Shown piece by piece: positions 1-8,954 of a DNA stretch of 20,542 bases. Origin of the DNA: CAYVFC01 sp964450715 (GTDB lineage Bacteria; Myxococcota_A; Polyangia; Polyangiales; JAFGIB01); the NCBI GenBank assembly GCA_964450715.1, contig CAYVFC010000143.1, positions 1-20,542 on the forward strand, read 5' to 3'. Position 1 is the stretch's first letter; each line of letters begins with the position of its first letter. The position numbers and the translations under genes were made by a program. A model generated the notes under the pieces. It was not told where the DNA came from, did not search any database, and saw only the letters and a program-made list of their open reading frames with translations.

Positions 1-112
1 CCCGAATTCAGCTTCTGCCCACCGTTTGCACGCGACGTTCATCATGCAGGCAAAATACCGCTGAAAATAGTAAAATTCCCCGAAAAACGAATCTCATTAA
101 AAATGTGATCAA

Positions 113-180
113 TGGTGAGCCGCAAGGGACGCCCCTACGGACTCCCCCCGGGCGGCCGCAAGTGGGCCGCCCCTACCGGC
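113..180. repeat. Two short GCCGCAAG...GCCCCTAC repeat units with hairpin
   Basis: Two diverged copies of a motif beginning GCCGCAAG and ending GCCCCTAC lie at about 118-139 and 154-177. The region contains a perfect 8-bp stem (150-157 with 165-172) around a 7-nt loop. It sits just downstream of the stop of the minus-strand lipoprotein gene ending at 203, so it could end or protect that transcript. No T-run follows the stem in the minus direction, so it is not a classical intrinsic terminator. The same GCGCAAGG...CCCTACGG flavour recurs near 20166-20253, which suggests a dispersed intergenic repeat family. Bases 1-112 are AT-rich in places and I see no gene there. Confidence 0.5.
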
Positions 181-202
181 GCAGGACGCGAGAACCGTGG
201 CT

Positions 203-3200
203 CTACAAGCAGGCCCCGGTCGGTAGCCCGGTACCCGGATCGGTACAGGGTGCGCAGCGGTAACCGGTTTCGCAGTCGCCCTGCCCCAGCGCCAGCATCA
301 TCAGCGTCTGTAAAAAGCAGTTGCGAATGCAAACGCCGGGAAGACCGTCGTACTCGGGTAGCAGCACCGATGATGTGGTACACGGATCAAACTGGTGGCT
401 CGGGTCCTGGATCTTGATATCGGGTACGCAGACGAAGTCGTCGATCTCGTCCGGATGGTCTTCGGCGGGATCGGCCGGGCACTCCCGATTGGGAAGGGAG
501 GGACCCTGGATGCCGGCGGTGACCCTGGGAACGCAGGTACCGATCATTACGCCGTCCACGTCGCAGCACTTCTGGAAGGTAAAGGCCTGCTCGGGCGGAG
601 TGGCCGGTCCCGGATCGCCGGCCGCGGTGCAGGCAGGCGTGAGCTCGCCGGTGAACGGGTCATAGCAGGGCGCGCACAGATCGCCCTCCTCGCAGGTCGT
701 ACACGGAATATCCGGATTGGCCGGGCAGGAGATGGTGCCCACGGTGAGATACTCCTGCATCTCCTGTGCCGCGGGCAGGCAGTCGAACACACAGCGGCCC
801 TCGGCGCCGCCCCAGCTCTTGCAGGTCTGGGCCACGTAACTCGTGGGCTCCTCGGCCATGGGGATGGGAACGCAGAGGTACTCCTGGTTCGAGCAGGTGT
901 CGGGCCCCAGGTTAACCCGGTCCTGTTCCTGCACCGCCGCCTGCTCCACGCAGACCGAACGGTTGTCGCAGCACCTCTGGAAGATCACCGCCGGCTCCTT
1001 GGGCCCGGGATCGCCGGCCGCGAAGCAGGTATCCTGCAACTCACCCGTTATCTGGTCGTAGCAGGGCGCGCACAGCTCGCCCTGCTCGCACACGTTGCGG
1101 GCGAGCCGATCGGCGTTCTCGGCGATGTCGGGCAGGCAGGCCGGCAGACAGCGGCCCTCGGCATTGTTCCAGCTGCGGCAGCTCTCGGCCACGAAACCGC
1201 TCGGGTCCATGGCCGCGCCGGTGGGCACGCACAGGTCGGTCTCCTCGGTGCAGCTGTTGCGATCCACGCCGGGTCGATCCGCGGCCGGCACCGACACGCC
1301 CGGCACGCAGACCGCCAGCTCATCGCAGCAACGCTCGAAGATCACGGGCGGCTCGCTCGGCCCGGGATCGCCGCCCACCGCGCAGGCACCGGTCTCCTCG
1401 CCGGTGATCTGGTCGTAGCAGGGCGAGCAGAGATGGTCCTCGTCGCAGAGCACGCGCGAGAGCCGGTCGGCGTCGTCGGCCACGTCGGGCAGACAGGCGG
1501 GAAGGCAGCGCCCCTCGGCGTTGTTCCAGCTGCGGCAGAAGGGCGGCACGTAGCCCTCCGGGTCCTCGGCCACCACCTTGGGCACGCACAGGTCGGTCTC
1601 CCCGGCGCAGCTGTCCCGGCCCACCAGCGACCGGTCCTCTTCCGGGACTGATTCCTCGGGCACGCAGACCGAAAGCCCGCCGCAGCACTCGGGGAACAGG
1701 AAGGGCGGATCCACCGGCCCCGGGTCCGCGCCCACCGTGCAGGCCGGGGTCAGCTCGCCGGTCACCCCGTCGTAGCAGGGCGAGCACAGGTAGTCGTCCG
1801 GGCAGATGTCCTGGTTGAGATACTCGGCCTCCTGGGCTACCAGCGGCAGGCAGGCAGGCAGGCAGCGGCCCTCCGAGTCGTTCCAGCTCGAGCAGGTCTC
1901 GGGAACGTAGTCGTTCTCGGTCATCTCCTTGGGCACGCAAAGGGTGCCCGGCTCGGGGCAGCCGCCGCGGTCCAGCAGCTCCCGATCCTTGGCCGAGATG
2001 AGCTCCGCCGGGATACAGACCGACAGCCCGCCGCAGCACTCGGGAAAGCCATAGGGGTCATCGGCCGGGCCGCTGTCGTTGGGCGTGGAACAGGCGCCGG
2101 TCTCCTCGCCGTCCACCGGGTCGTAGCAGGGCACGCAGAGGTAACCGTCGTCGCAACCGGCCTGGAGCAGGCGGTCCCCCTGCTCGGCTACATCGGGTAA
2201 ACAGGCGGGCAGGCAGCGCCCCTCGGCGCCGTCCCAGCCCTGGCAGCTCCGGGGCGCCCCGGCCTCCGGGTCGGCCATCACCTTGGGCACACAGAGATCT
2301 TGCGCTCCGGTGCAGCTGTCGCGGCCCAGCAGATCGCGCTGGTCCTCGGGCACGATCTCTTCCGGCGCGCACACGGCCAACCCGCCGCAGCACTCGGGGA
2401 AGGTATAGGGCGGATCGCTGGGCCCGGGATCGTTGGACAGATCGCAGGCGCCGGTCGCCTCGCCGCTCAGCGGGTCGTAGCAGGGCGCGCAGAGCTGATC
2501 GTCGGGACAGCCGCCCTGGATCAGCCGGTCGGCGTTGTCGACCACCAGGGGTACGCATCCGGCCACGCAGCGACCCTCGCCGCCGCCGGCCGGGACGCAG
2601 CTCTGTAAAACGAAGCCCTCGGCGTCGTTGAAGGCGTCGGGCGAGCAGAGCTCGCCCTCGGCGCATCCCTCGCCGTCCAGCTGGTCGAGGAACTCGTCGT
2701 CGACCAGCGACTCCGGTATACAGCTGCCGGCGCCGTCGCAGCAGGTGTCGAATAGCAGCGCGTCCTCTTGCGGGCCCTCGTCGCAGGAGGCCGTGCAGGC
2801 CCCGGTCTCCTCGCCGGTGAAGGGGTCGTAGCAGGGAGCGCAGCGCTCGTCGGCCTCGCAGACGTCCCTCGGCAAGAAGTCCTTCTGCGAGGAGACCTCC
2901 GGGACGCAGAGCGACAAACAGCGCCCTTCGGCGTCCTCGAGCGAACGGCAGCTCTTCAGGGTAAAGATCCCCGCGTTCTGCAGATAGGTCTCCGGCACGC
3001 ACAGGTCAGCTCCGTCCTCGCACTCGGCCAGGTCCGCCGTGTACTCGCTGTCGATCAGCGTGGGCGGCACGCAGCGCGCGTTTTCGCAGAGCGAGCACTC
3101 GGCGAACGCGGTCACGTCGATCAGCGGCGGGCCGGAATAGTCGCAGTCGATGAGGCCCTCCCCGGCGTCGGGATCGGACGGCCCGCCACCGGCGTCGATG

Positions 3201-3391
3201 CCCGCGTCCTGGTCAGCGCCCGATCCGGCGCCGCCGGCATCCTCGCCGGCATCGACCCGCTCGCCGCCGTCCCGCGGTTCGGTATCGTCCCGGTCGCCGC
3301 AGCCGCCGGTCGCCAGTGCGCATACCCAGATCAAACAGCGGGCAGCGCCCCTGGCCCGCATCCCAAGCGATCCCTTGTTACCCCTGGTCAT
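203..3391 (-). CDS. Giant Cys-rich repeat lipoprotein (about 119-aa units)
   Basis: This predicted lipoprotein has 1062 residues. The start at 3391 is chosen because GGGAG lies 5 nt upstream of the ATG; upstream in-frame ATGs (3406, 3478) have poorer sites, and 3478 would overlap the preceding gene. Residues 1-31 form a signal peptide with a loose lipobox ending in Cys31 (ALATGGC). An acidic Ala/Gly/Asp linker rich in DAG follows, to about residue 80. From about 82 the protein is a tandem array. About seven near-complete units of about 119 residues start at C(A/S/V)PCYD..TGE and carry the landmarks PECCGGL.VC.P, DLCVP, W..AEGRCLPACLP. The array is preceded by a degenerate unit and closed by a 17-residue stub. 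Dense paired Cys imply disulfides and export. It lies 59 bp downstream of another Cys-rich lipoprotein gene, probably in the same transcript. No enzymatic domain is recognised; an adhesive or structural surface role is inference. Confidence 0.85.
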   Translation of the reverse strand: MTRGNKGSLGMRARGAARCLIWVCALATGGCGDRDDTEPRDGGERVDAGEDAGGAGSGADQDAGIDAGGGPSDPDAGEGLIDCDYSGPPLIDVTAFAECSLCENARCVPPTLIDSEYTADLAECEDGADLCVPETYLQNAGIFTLKSCRSLEDAEGRCLSLCVPEVSSQKDFLPRDVCEADERCAPCYDPFTGEETGACTASCDEGPQEDALLFDTCCDGAGSCIPESLVDDEFLDQLDGEGCAEGELCSPDAFNDAEGFVLQSCVPAGGGEGRCVAGCVPLVVDNADRLIQGGCPDDQLCAPCYDPLSGEATGACDLSNDPGPSDPPYTFPECCGGLAVCAPEEIVPEDQRDLLGRDSCTGAQDLCVPKVMADPEAGAPRSCQGWDGAEGRCLPACLPDVAEQGDRLLQAGCDDGYLCVPCYDPVDGEETGACSTPNDSGPADDPYGFPECCGGLSVCIPAELISAKDRELLDRGGCPEPGTLCVPKEMTENDYVPETCSSWNDSEGRCLPACLPLVAQEAEYLNQDICPDDYLCSPCYDGVTGELTPACTVGADPGPVDPPFLFPECCGGLSVCVPEESVPEEDRSLVGRDSCAGETDLCVPKVVAEDPEGYVPPFCRSWNNAEGRCLPACLPDVADDADRLSRVLCDEDHLCSPCYDQITGEETGACAVGGDPGPSEPPVIFERCCDELAVCVPGVSVPAADRPGVDRNSCTEETDLCVPTGAAMDPSGFVAESCRSWNNAEGRCLPACLPDIAENADRLARNVCEQGELCAPCYDQITGELQDTCFAAGDPGPKEPAVIFQRCCDNRSVCVEQAAVQEQDRVNLGPDTCSNQEYLCVPIPMAEEPTSYVAQTCKSWGGAEGRCVFDCLPAAQEMQEYLTVGTISCPANPDIPCTTCEEGDLCAPCYDPFTGELTPACTAAGDPGPATPPEQAFTFQKCCDVDGVMIGTCVPRVTAGIQGPSLPNRECPADPAEDHPDEIDDFVCVPDIKIQDPSHQFDPCTTSSVLLPEYDGLPGVCIRNCFLQTLMMLALGQGDCETGYRCAPCTDPGTGLPTGACL

Positions 3392-3407
3392 TTCGTCTCC
3401 CGTCATC
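3386..3407 (-). promoter_or_regulatory. Start-deciding ribosome binding site of the 119-aa-repeat lipoprotein
   Basis: On the minus strand GGGAG precedes the ATG at 3391 by 5 nt. The in-frame ATG at 3406 lacks an equally spaced purine-rich site. This favours the start whose product has a compact signal peptide. Inference from sequence only. Confidence 0.5.
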
Positions 3408-3450
3408 GCCGTACCATCCCGCTCTCGGTTAAAGCCTACCAGTACCCCGG

Positions 3451-6400
3451 TCACGTACACGCCGGCGTTCCGACGCAATCCGCGTCCGCGCAGTCCGGGG
3501 AACCGTCGCTGTCATTGTCGATACCGTCACCGCACTCGGCTTCGGTCGGACAGGTGCCGCAAAACAGGTCCGAGGCCGGCAGGCAGAACGGCCCCCAGAA
3601 CGCGTCGCAGCAGGAGGAGAGCAATCCGAAGAGCGCCGAGCAGATGCACTCCTCGATCACCGGGTCGCTGCACCCCTTGCCGCCCCAGACCTGGCAGCAG
3701 TTGTGGCCGATGCCGCCGCAGTTAGTGGCGAAGGCGCAGTCCGTATCGCCGCAGTCCGTCTGCCCGTCGTCGTCGTCGTCCAGCGCGTTGTCGCAGCTCG
3801 ATTCCATACAGAGTGGATCGAGGAAGCAGTCCATGTCGGCGCAGTCCGTGTTGGTGTCCGCGTCGTTGTCCAGCCCGTCGCCGCAGTTCGCCTCCTCCGG
3901 GCAGGTGTCCTCCGCGTAGGAAACGTTCACCCGTCCTATGCAGATCTGGGTCCACTGTTCGCTGCAGCAGGAGCTGTACAGCTGCGAGCCGCAAACCGCG
4001 GACGCGATCTCGGGATCGGTGCACCCGGCGCCGTCCCAGCTCGTGCAGCAGTTGTGGCCGATGCCGCCGCAGTCGGTCGACGAGTCGCAGTCGGAATCGT
4101 CGCAGTCGGTCTGGCCGTCGCCGTCCTCGTCGGTACCGCCGTCGCACTGATGCTCGAAGCAGTTGCCGGCCAGCGTACATTCCGGGTCGTCGCAATCGAC
4201 GCGCAGGTCGCTGTCGTTGTCGATCCCGTCTCCGCATTCGGCCTCGACCGGGCACTCGAAACCGCCCACCACGCCCACGGCTTCCACGCAGGTCTCGTCC
4301 CAGGCCACCAGGCAGCAGGTCGGATTCACCGTGCAGACGCTGCTCTCGATGTCCGGATGCGTGCAGCCGGCGCCGCCCCAGACCGCGCAGCAGTTGTGGC
4401 CGATGCCGCCGCAGGCCGTGTCGGCGAAGCAGTCCGGATCGTCGCAGTCGGTCAGCCCATCGGCCTCGTCGTCCCCGAGGTCATCGCAGATGAGCTCGAA
4501 GCAGGCGCCGTCGAGCGAGCAGTTGATGTCGTCGCAATCGGTCATCCCGTCCGCGTCGTTGTCCTTCGCGTCAGTGCAGGTGACCTCCGCGCCGTACTCG
4601 CAGCCGTCCAGCCCGGCGCAATCCGGGTCCCGGCAGTCGGTCAAACCGTCGCCCTCGCTGTCCACCCCGTCTTCGCAGCCGTACTCGAAGCAGCTCACAT
4701 CGTAGAAGCAGTCGGGATCGATGCAGTCGGTGAGCATGTCGCCATCGTTGTCGACCCCGCCGTCGCAGCTGAGCTCCTCGTCGTACTCGCACCCCGAACG
4801 CCCGTCGCAGTCCACGTCCAGACAGTCGGCCAGCAGATCCCCGTCGTTGTCCTCGCCGTCCTCGCAGTTGTACTCGTAACAGTCCTCGTCCGAGGCGCAA
4901 TCCTCGTCCGCGCAGTCCTCGTCCCCATCGCCGTCGTTGTCCACCAGATCGTCGCAGGTGAGCTCGCCGCCGTACTCGCACTCGTCGCGACCGCCGCAGT
5001 CCGCGTCCGCGCAATCCGTCTCCCCGTCGCCGTCGCCGTCCGCGCCGTCCGTACAGTCTAGCTCGTAGCATACTTCGGTGAACTTGCAGTCGAAGTCGGC
5101 GCAGTCGGTCTGGTTGTCGCCGTCGTTGTCGATACCGTCGCCACAGCTGTACTCGGCGCCCAGCTCGCAGCCCTCGCGGCCGTCGCAGTCGTCGTCGTTG
5201 CAGTCGGTATCGCCGTCGTTGTCGTTGTCCAGCCGGTCCATGCAGTCCAGCTCCACGCAGGCCGGATCCCACATGCAGTCCGGATCGTCGCAGTCGGTCT
5301 GGCCGTCGCCCTCGTCGTCCAGCCCATCGTTGCAGTCCTGCTCCGGGACGCAGGCCGGATCGCTGCTGCAGTCCTCGTCGTCGCAGTCTTCGCTAAGGTC
5401 GCTGTCATTGTCGATCCCGTCGCTGCACTCGGCCTCGCTGGGGCAGCTGCCGCAGGCGTTTGCCTCCACCGCGCTCACGCAGTCCGCGTCCCACGCGCCG
5501 CTGCAGCAACCGGCGTCAAGGTTGCAGACGCAGGTCTCGATGGCCAGGTTGCTGCAGCCAGCGGTGTCCCGCGCCGCGCAGCAGTCGTGACCGATGCCGC
5601 CGCAGCTGGTCTCGAAGCGGCAGTCGTCGTCCGCGCAATCGGTCCCGCCGTCGCCGTCGTTGTCCACCTCGTCGGCGCAGCTCGACTCGGCTCCCAGCTG
5701 GCAGCCCGACTCGCCGTCGCAGTCCGGATCCTGGCAGTCGGTCAACCCGTTGCCGTCGTTGTCCTGGCCGTCGGCGCAGCTCAGCTCCACCAGGTGCTCG
5801 CACCCGTCCACCCCGTCGCAGTCCGGATCCAGACAATCGTCCAGCCCGTTACCGTCGTTGTCCACGCCGTCGTCGCAGGTCTCTTCTCTTCCGTACTCGC
5901 AATCGTTGCGGCCGTCGCAGTCCTCGTCCGCGCAGTCGGCGTCGCCGTCGCCGTCGTTGTCCACCTCGTCGGCGCAGCTCACCTCCTGCCCGCCCTCGCA
6001 GAGACCCTCGCCGTCGCAGTCCGGGTCCGCGCAGTCCGCCTCGCCGTCGCCGTCATTGTCCTGACCGTCGTCGCAGGTCACCTCCCCGCCGTACTCGCAG
6101 TTATCCTCGGCGCTGCAATCTCCGTCCGCGCAGTCGGTCTCCCCGTCGCCGTCGTTGTCGATGCCGTCGCCGCAGATCGACTCCGGCCCGGCGGCGCAGC
6201 CCAGCTTGCCATTACAGTCCGTATCCTGGCAGTCGGTGTTGCCGTCGCCGTCGTTGTCCAAGCCGTCGCCGCAACTGTTCTCGCTGCCGGATTCGCAGCC
6301 CGATCGGCCGTCGCAGTCCGGGTCGGCGCAGTCCGCCTCGCCGTCGCCGTCGTTGTCCTCGCCGTCGCCGCAACTCAGCTCCTGGTCGTACTCGCAAGAG

Positions 6401-7161
6401 CCCTGGCCGTCGCAGTCCGGGTCCGCGCAGTCGGTGTCGCCGTCGTCGTCCTCGTCCTCGCCGTCGTCGCAGTCGGTCTCCTGGCAATAACTTTCGTCGC
6501 TGCAGTCGCTGTCGCGGCAGTCCACATCGCCGTCGTCGTCGTTGTCCCGGCCGTCGTCGCAGTCGCTCTCGGGCTGGCACTGCTCCTGGTCGGCGCAGTC
6601 GCTGTCGTCGCAGTCCGCCTCGCCGTCGCCGTCGTTGTCCCGACCGTCGCCGCAGATCTCGGCCGCGCAAACGCTCTTGCCCGAGCAATCCGCGTCGTCG
6701 CAGTCCGCCTCGCCGTCGTTATCGTTGTCCTCGCCGTCGTCGCAGTCGCTCTCCACGCAGGCGTCGGTCTCCTCGCAGTCCGGATCCCGGCAGTCGGCCT
6801 TGCCGTCGTCGTCGTTGTCCTCGCCGTCGTCGCACTCCCGCTCCGGGCAGTCGCCCAGCGTCTCGCAGCGGTCGTCCGGGTCGCCGTTGCAGTCCCGGTA
6901 GCCGGGATCGCATTCAAAGCCGCACTCGCCCTGCTCGCACACACCCGTGTAGCTGTTACCGGAACGGCACTCGTTGCCGCACTCGCCGCAATGGTTGGCG
7001 TCGTGCTGTAAATCAACGCACTCGCCGTCGCAGCGCGCCTCGCCGGCGGAACATTCCTCGTCGCCTCCGCATCCCGATATCGATATCGACATCAGGCCCA
7101 CGACCATCGATACCAGCAATACCTGAAGCCTCGCCCAAGCACCCATGCAAAATTGACTCAT
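3451..7161 (-). CDS. Giant Asp/Cys (TSP3-like) repeat lipoprotein
   Basis: This is a 1236-residue predicted lipoprotein. The ATG at 7161 has a strong GGGAGGAG site 9 nt upstream and is preferred over the in-frame ATG at 7194. Residues 1-31 form a signal peptide with a lipobox ending SISISGC (lipidated Cys31). An N-terminal Cys-rich segment (CDGECVDLQHDANHCGECG type) runs to about residue 100, a module familiar from myxobacterial surface proteins. I count 29 consecutive repeats of the pattern CxDGxDNDGDGxxDCxDxDC. The DxDxDG core resembles thrombospondin type 3 / EF-hand-like calcium loops. Four modules starting CGGIGH(D/N)CC and carrying CC...W...C interrupt the array after repeats 13, 24, 26 and 28. 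Calcium-stabilised extracellular architecture is likely from the family resemblance; the ligand and function are unknown. High codon redundancy in the repeats creates long open frames on the opposite strand that are not genes. Confidence 0.88.
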   Translation of the reverse strand: MSQFCMGAWARLQVLLVSMVVGLMSISISGCGGDEECSAGEARCDGECVDLQHDANHCGECGNECRSGNSYTGVCEQGECGFECDPGYRDCNGDPDDRCETLGDCPERECDDGEDNDDDGKADCRDPDCEETDACVESDCDDGEDNDNDGEADCDDADCSGKSVCAAEICGDGRDNDGDGEADCDDSDCADQEQCQPESDCDDGRDNDDDGDVDCRDSDCSDESYCQETDCDDGEDEDDDGDTDCADPDCDGQGSCEYDQELSCGDGEDNDGDGEADCADPDCDGRSGCESGSENSCGDGLDNDGDGNTDCQDTDCNGKLGCAAGPESICGDGIDNDGDGETDCADGDCSAEDNCEYGGEVTCDDGQDNDGDGEADCADPDCDGEGLCEGGQEVSCADEVDNDGDGDADCADEDCDGRNDCEYGREETCDDGVDNDGNGLDDCLDPDCDGVDGCEHLVELSCADGQDNDGNGLTDCQDPDCDGESGCQLGAESSCADEVDNDGDGGTDCADDDCRFETSCGGIGHDCCAARDTAGCSNLAIETCVCNLDAGCCSGAWDADCVSAVEANACGSCPSEAECSDGIDNDSDLSEDCDDEDCSSDPACVPEQDCNDGLDDEGDGQTDCDDPDCMWDPACVELDCMDRLDNDNDGDTDCNDDDCDGREGCELGAEYSCGDGIDNDGDNQTDCADFDCKFTEVCYELDCTDGADGDGDGETDCADADCGGRDECEYGGELTCDDLVDNDGDGDEDCADEDCASDEDCYEYNCEDGEDNDGDLLADCLDVDCDGRSGCEYDEELSCDGGVDNDGDMLTDCIDPDCFYDVSCFEYGCEDGVDSEGDGLTDCRDPDCAGLDGCEYGAEVTCTDAKDNDADGMTDCDDINCSLDGACFELICDDLGDDEADGLTDCDDPDCFADTACGGIGHNCCAVWGGAGCTHPDIESSVCTVNPTCCLVAWDETCVEAVGVVGGFECPVEAECGDGIDNDSDLRVDCDDPECTLAGNCFEHQCDGGTDEDGDGQTDCDDSDCDSSTDCGGIGHNCCTSWDGAGCTDPEIASAVCGSQLYSSCCSEQWTQICIGRVNVSYAEDTCPEEANCGDGLDNDADTNTDCADMDCFLDPLCMESSCDNALDDDDDGQTDCGDTDCAFATNCGGIGHNCCQVWGGKGCSDPVIEECICSALFGLLSSCCDAFWGPFCLPASDLFCGTCPTEAECGDGIDNDSDGSPDCADADCVGTPACT

Positions 7162-7297
7162 GATTTCAGACTCCTCCCTGCGATCGCTGTGCATCTATAC
7201 GGTCGTCTCGGACGGGGAAAATATCCGCCGCAACCTCTCACGCTCCCCGCTGGCCGCCGGGTCGTCCGGTCGGTTACCGCCGGGCTGTCCGGCGAGA

Positions 7298-7313
7298 GGT
7301 GCGGAGTATAGCA
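7298..7313 (-). promoter_or_regulatory. Candidate extended -10 promoter for the two-lipoprotein transcript
   Basis: On the minus strand TGCTATACT reads through 7313-7305, an extended -10 (TGn followed by TATACT). It lies about 140 nt upstream of the ATG at 7161 and about 15 nt beyond the stop of the upstream transporter gene. There is no good -35 hexamer at 17 bp, which extended -10 promoters can tolerate. It would give the lipoprotein pair its own start and a long 5' leader. No transcript evidence is available. Confidence 0.4.
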
Positions 7314-7324
7314 CCGCGCGCTGG

Positions 7325-8794
7325 TCACAAAAGCGTTGCGCCCGCCAAAGTGCCCGAATAGTCGAAGATTTCCGGCCTGTCGAGAAAAGAAGCTCCCGAA
7401 CGTAAAGGGACCGCCTCCTGTCCTAGAAAGGAGATGGCAATGCGTTCCGTGAAAGCGCCGGAGCGACCGCGAGGTCCAGTCCCCGGCGATCGGAAGTCGA
7501 CCGCGTCCCACCGGAAGGCCGAGTAGATGAGCCCGCCCAGCACGGTGAAGTGCACCGGTACGGGAGCGGCGACCAGTCCCAGGAAGGTGCGCGCGCCCCG
7601 GCTCTCGCTGAACTTGAGCCCGCAGAAGAAACCGGCCGCGCAGATCAACGCGGTGTGGTTGACCACGTTGTTGGCGGCGATGACGCGGGAGCGCTGCGCG
7701 GGCAGGCTGCGCTGCTGCAGCACGGCGTAGAGAGGCACCATGGCGATACCGCCGAATACGCCGATCAGAGCGAGGTCGCAGATCACCCGCGGGCTGCCGG
7801 GTCGGGCCAGGAAGCCGGCCGCGCCCACCAGCTCGGCGCCGGCGACCGGCTCGGGCAGGGCGAAAAACAGGTCCAGGCCGAAAACGGTCAGCCCCAGCGA
7901 GCCCAGCGGCACCAGGCCCAGCTCGATCCGCTTTCCGCTCAGACGCTCGCAGAGCACCGAGCCCAGGCCGATGCCGAGCGAGAAGCAGGCGAGCAGCATC
8001 ACCACGACCCCCTCGTCGCCGCCCAGCACCTGGCGGGTCAGATCGGGCATCTGCGCCAGGAAGAGCGAGCCGTAGGCCCAGAACCAGGAGATGCCGAGGA
8101 TGGAGAGAAACACGGCGCGGTTCTGCCGCACCATAGCGACCAGCTGCCGGCCCTGCCGCATGGGATTGCAGTCGATACGCAGCCCGGGGTCGTTGCTCTC
8201 GGCGCGAGGAATCGCCCGGCTGGCCAGGTAGCCGACCACCGCCACCGCGACCACCGTCGTGGAGACCAGGTAGGGGCCGCTTCCGTCTACCGCGATCAAA
8301 AGCCCACCCAGGATGGTGCCGAGCAGGATGGCGAGGAAGGTGCCCATCTCCACCAGGCCGTTTCCGCCCACCAGCTCGTGCTCGCGCAGGTGCTGGGGCA
8401 GGATGCTGTACTTGACCGGGCCGAAGAGCGACGACTGCGTACCCATCAGGAACAGCACGCAGAAGAGCAGCCACAAGCTGTTGAAGACGAGCCCCAGCGC
8501 GCCCAGCAGCATCACCGCGATCTCGAACAGCTTGACCGCTCGCACCAGGGCGGACTTCTCGTAGCGGTCCGCGATCTGGCCGGCGGTGGGAGAGAAGAGC
8601 AGGTAGGGCAGGATGAAAACGCCGGCGCTCAGGTTGACCAGAACGGCGGGCGAGAGATCGCTGCCGCTCGCCGCCCGGAAGCCGAGCAGCATGACCATGG
8701 CGTTCCTGAACAGGTTGTCGTTCAGCGCTCCCAGAAACTGGGTCCAGAACAGCGGTGCGAATCGCCTTTGCCTCAACAGTTTTGACTGGCTCAC
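7325..8794 (-). CDS. MFS transporter, lysophospholipid flippase (LplT/Aas-MFS) type
   Basis: This 489-residue polytopic membrane protein has a start at GTG 8794, supported by a GGAGAAGGA purine run a few bases upstream. The protein begins with a short basic stretch and a first membrane helix carrying WTQFLGALNDNLFRN, the signature of the LplT / Aas transporter branch of the major facilitator superfamily. Further landmarks are SPTAGQIADRYEK (the loop 2-3 MFS motif), GPVKYSILPQHL, GNGLVEMGTFLAILLGTILGG and RVIAANNVVN. About 12 hydrophobic segments are visible. In the family such proteins flip lysophospholipids across the inner membrane for re-acylation. Here no PlsC or acyl-ACP synthetase domain is fused, and none is adjacent. 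About 55 C-terminal residues after the last helix are hydrophilic and not recognised. It is divergent from the sigma-54 activator. Substrate assignment is inference. Confidence 0.85.
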   Translation of the reverse strand: MSQSKLLRQRRFAPLFWTQFLGALNDNLFRNAMVMLLGFRAASGSDLSPAVLVNLSAGVFILPYLLFSPTAGQIADRYEKSALVRAVKLFEIAVMLLGALGLVFNSLWLLFCVLFLMGTQSSLFGPVKYSILPQHLREHELVGGNGLVEMGTFLAILLGTILGGLLIAVDGSGPYLVSTTVVAVAVVGYLASRAIPRAESNDPGLRIDCNPMRQGRQLVAMVRQNRAVFLSILGISWFWAYGSLFLAQMPDLTRQVLGGDEGVVVMLLACFSLGIGLGSVLCERLSGKRIELGLVPLGSLGLTVFGLDLFFALPEPVAGAELVGAAGFLARPGSPRVICDLALIGVFGGIAMVPLYAVLQQRSLPAQRSRVIAANNVVNHTALICAAGFFCGLKFSESRGARTFLGLVAAPVPVHFTVLGGLIYSAFRWDAVDFRSPGTGPRGRSGAFTERIAISFLGQEAVPLRSGASFLDRPEIFDYSGTLAGATLL

Positions 8795-8954
8795 GGTTTC
8801 CTTCTCCGGTCGCGGTGGGCTCTGTTGCCCTGCCCTCCCTTGGAGCAAGCCCCGGACCAACCCGCCGGAACGCACCCCTCCCCGGGAAATCACTGTTAAA
8901 TCGGTATATTGCGAAAATGGGCCGGTCTGACGCCCGAGCGGCTCTGTACACCGG
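8795..8954. promoter_or_regulatory. Divergent intergenic region between transporter and sigma-54 activator
   Basis: This 160-bp gap separates two divergent genes and should hold both promoters. The only AT-rich island is about 8889-8918, with TATATT at 8905-8910 as a possible plus-strand -10, about 45 nt before the activator start. No convincing -35 and no GG-N10-GC sigma-54 element was seen. No clear inverted repeat for a regulator was found. Confidence 0.3.

Noticed and set aside
3703..7163. Very long plus-strand open frames (up to 567 residues) opposite the Asp/Cys repeat lipoprotein
   Set aside because: They arise from the repetitive GTC/GTCGCC codon pattern of the real gene and give Val/Ala-, Ser/Pro/Gln- or Arg/Pro/Ser-only sequences with no domain, signal or ribosome site.
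7325..8794. Full Aas fusion (transporter plus acyltransferase plus acyl-ACP synthetase)
   Set aside because: No PlsC HxxxxD or AMP-binding motif is present in the frame or in the downstream bases.
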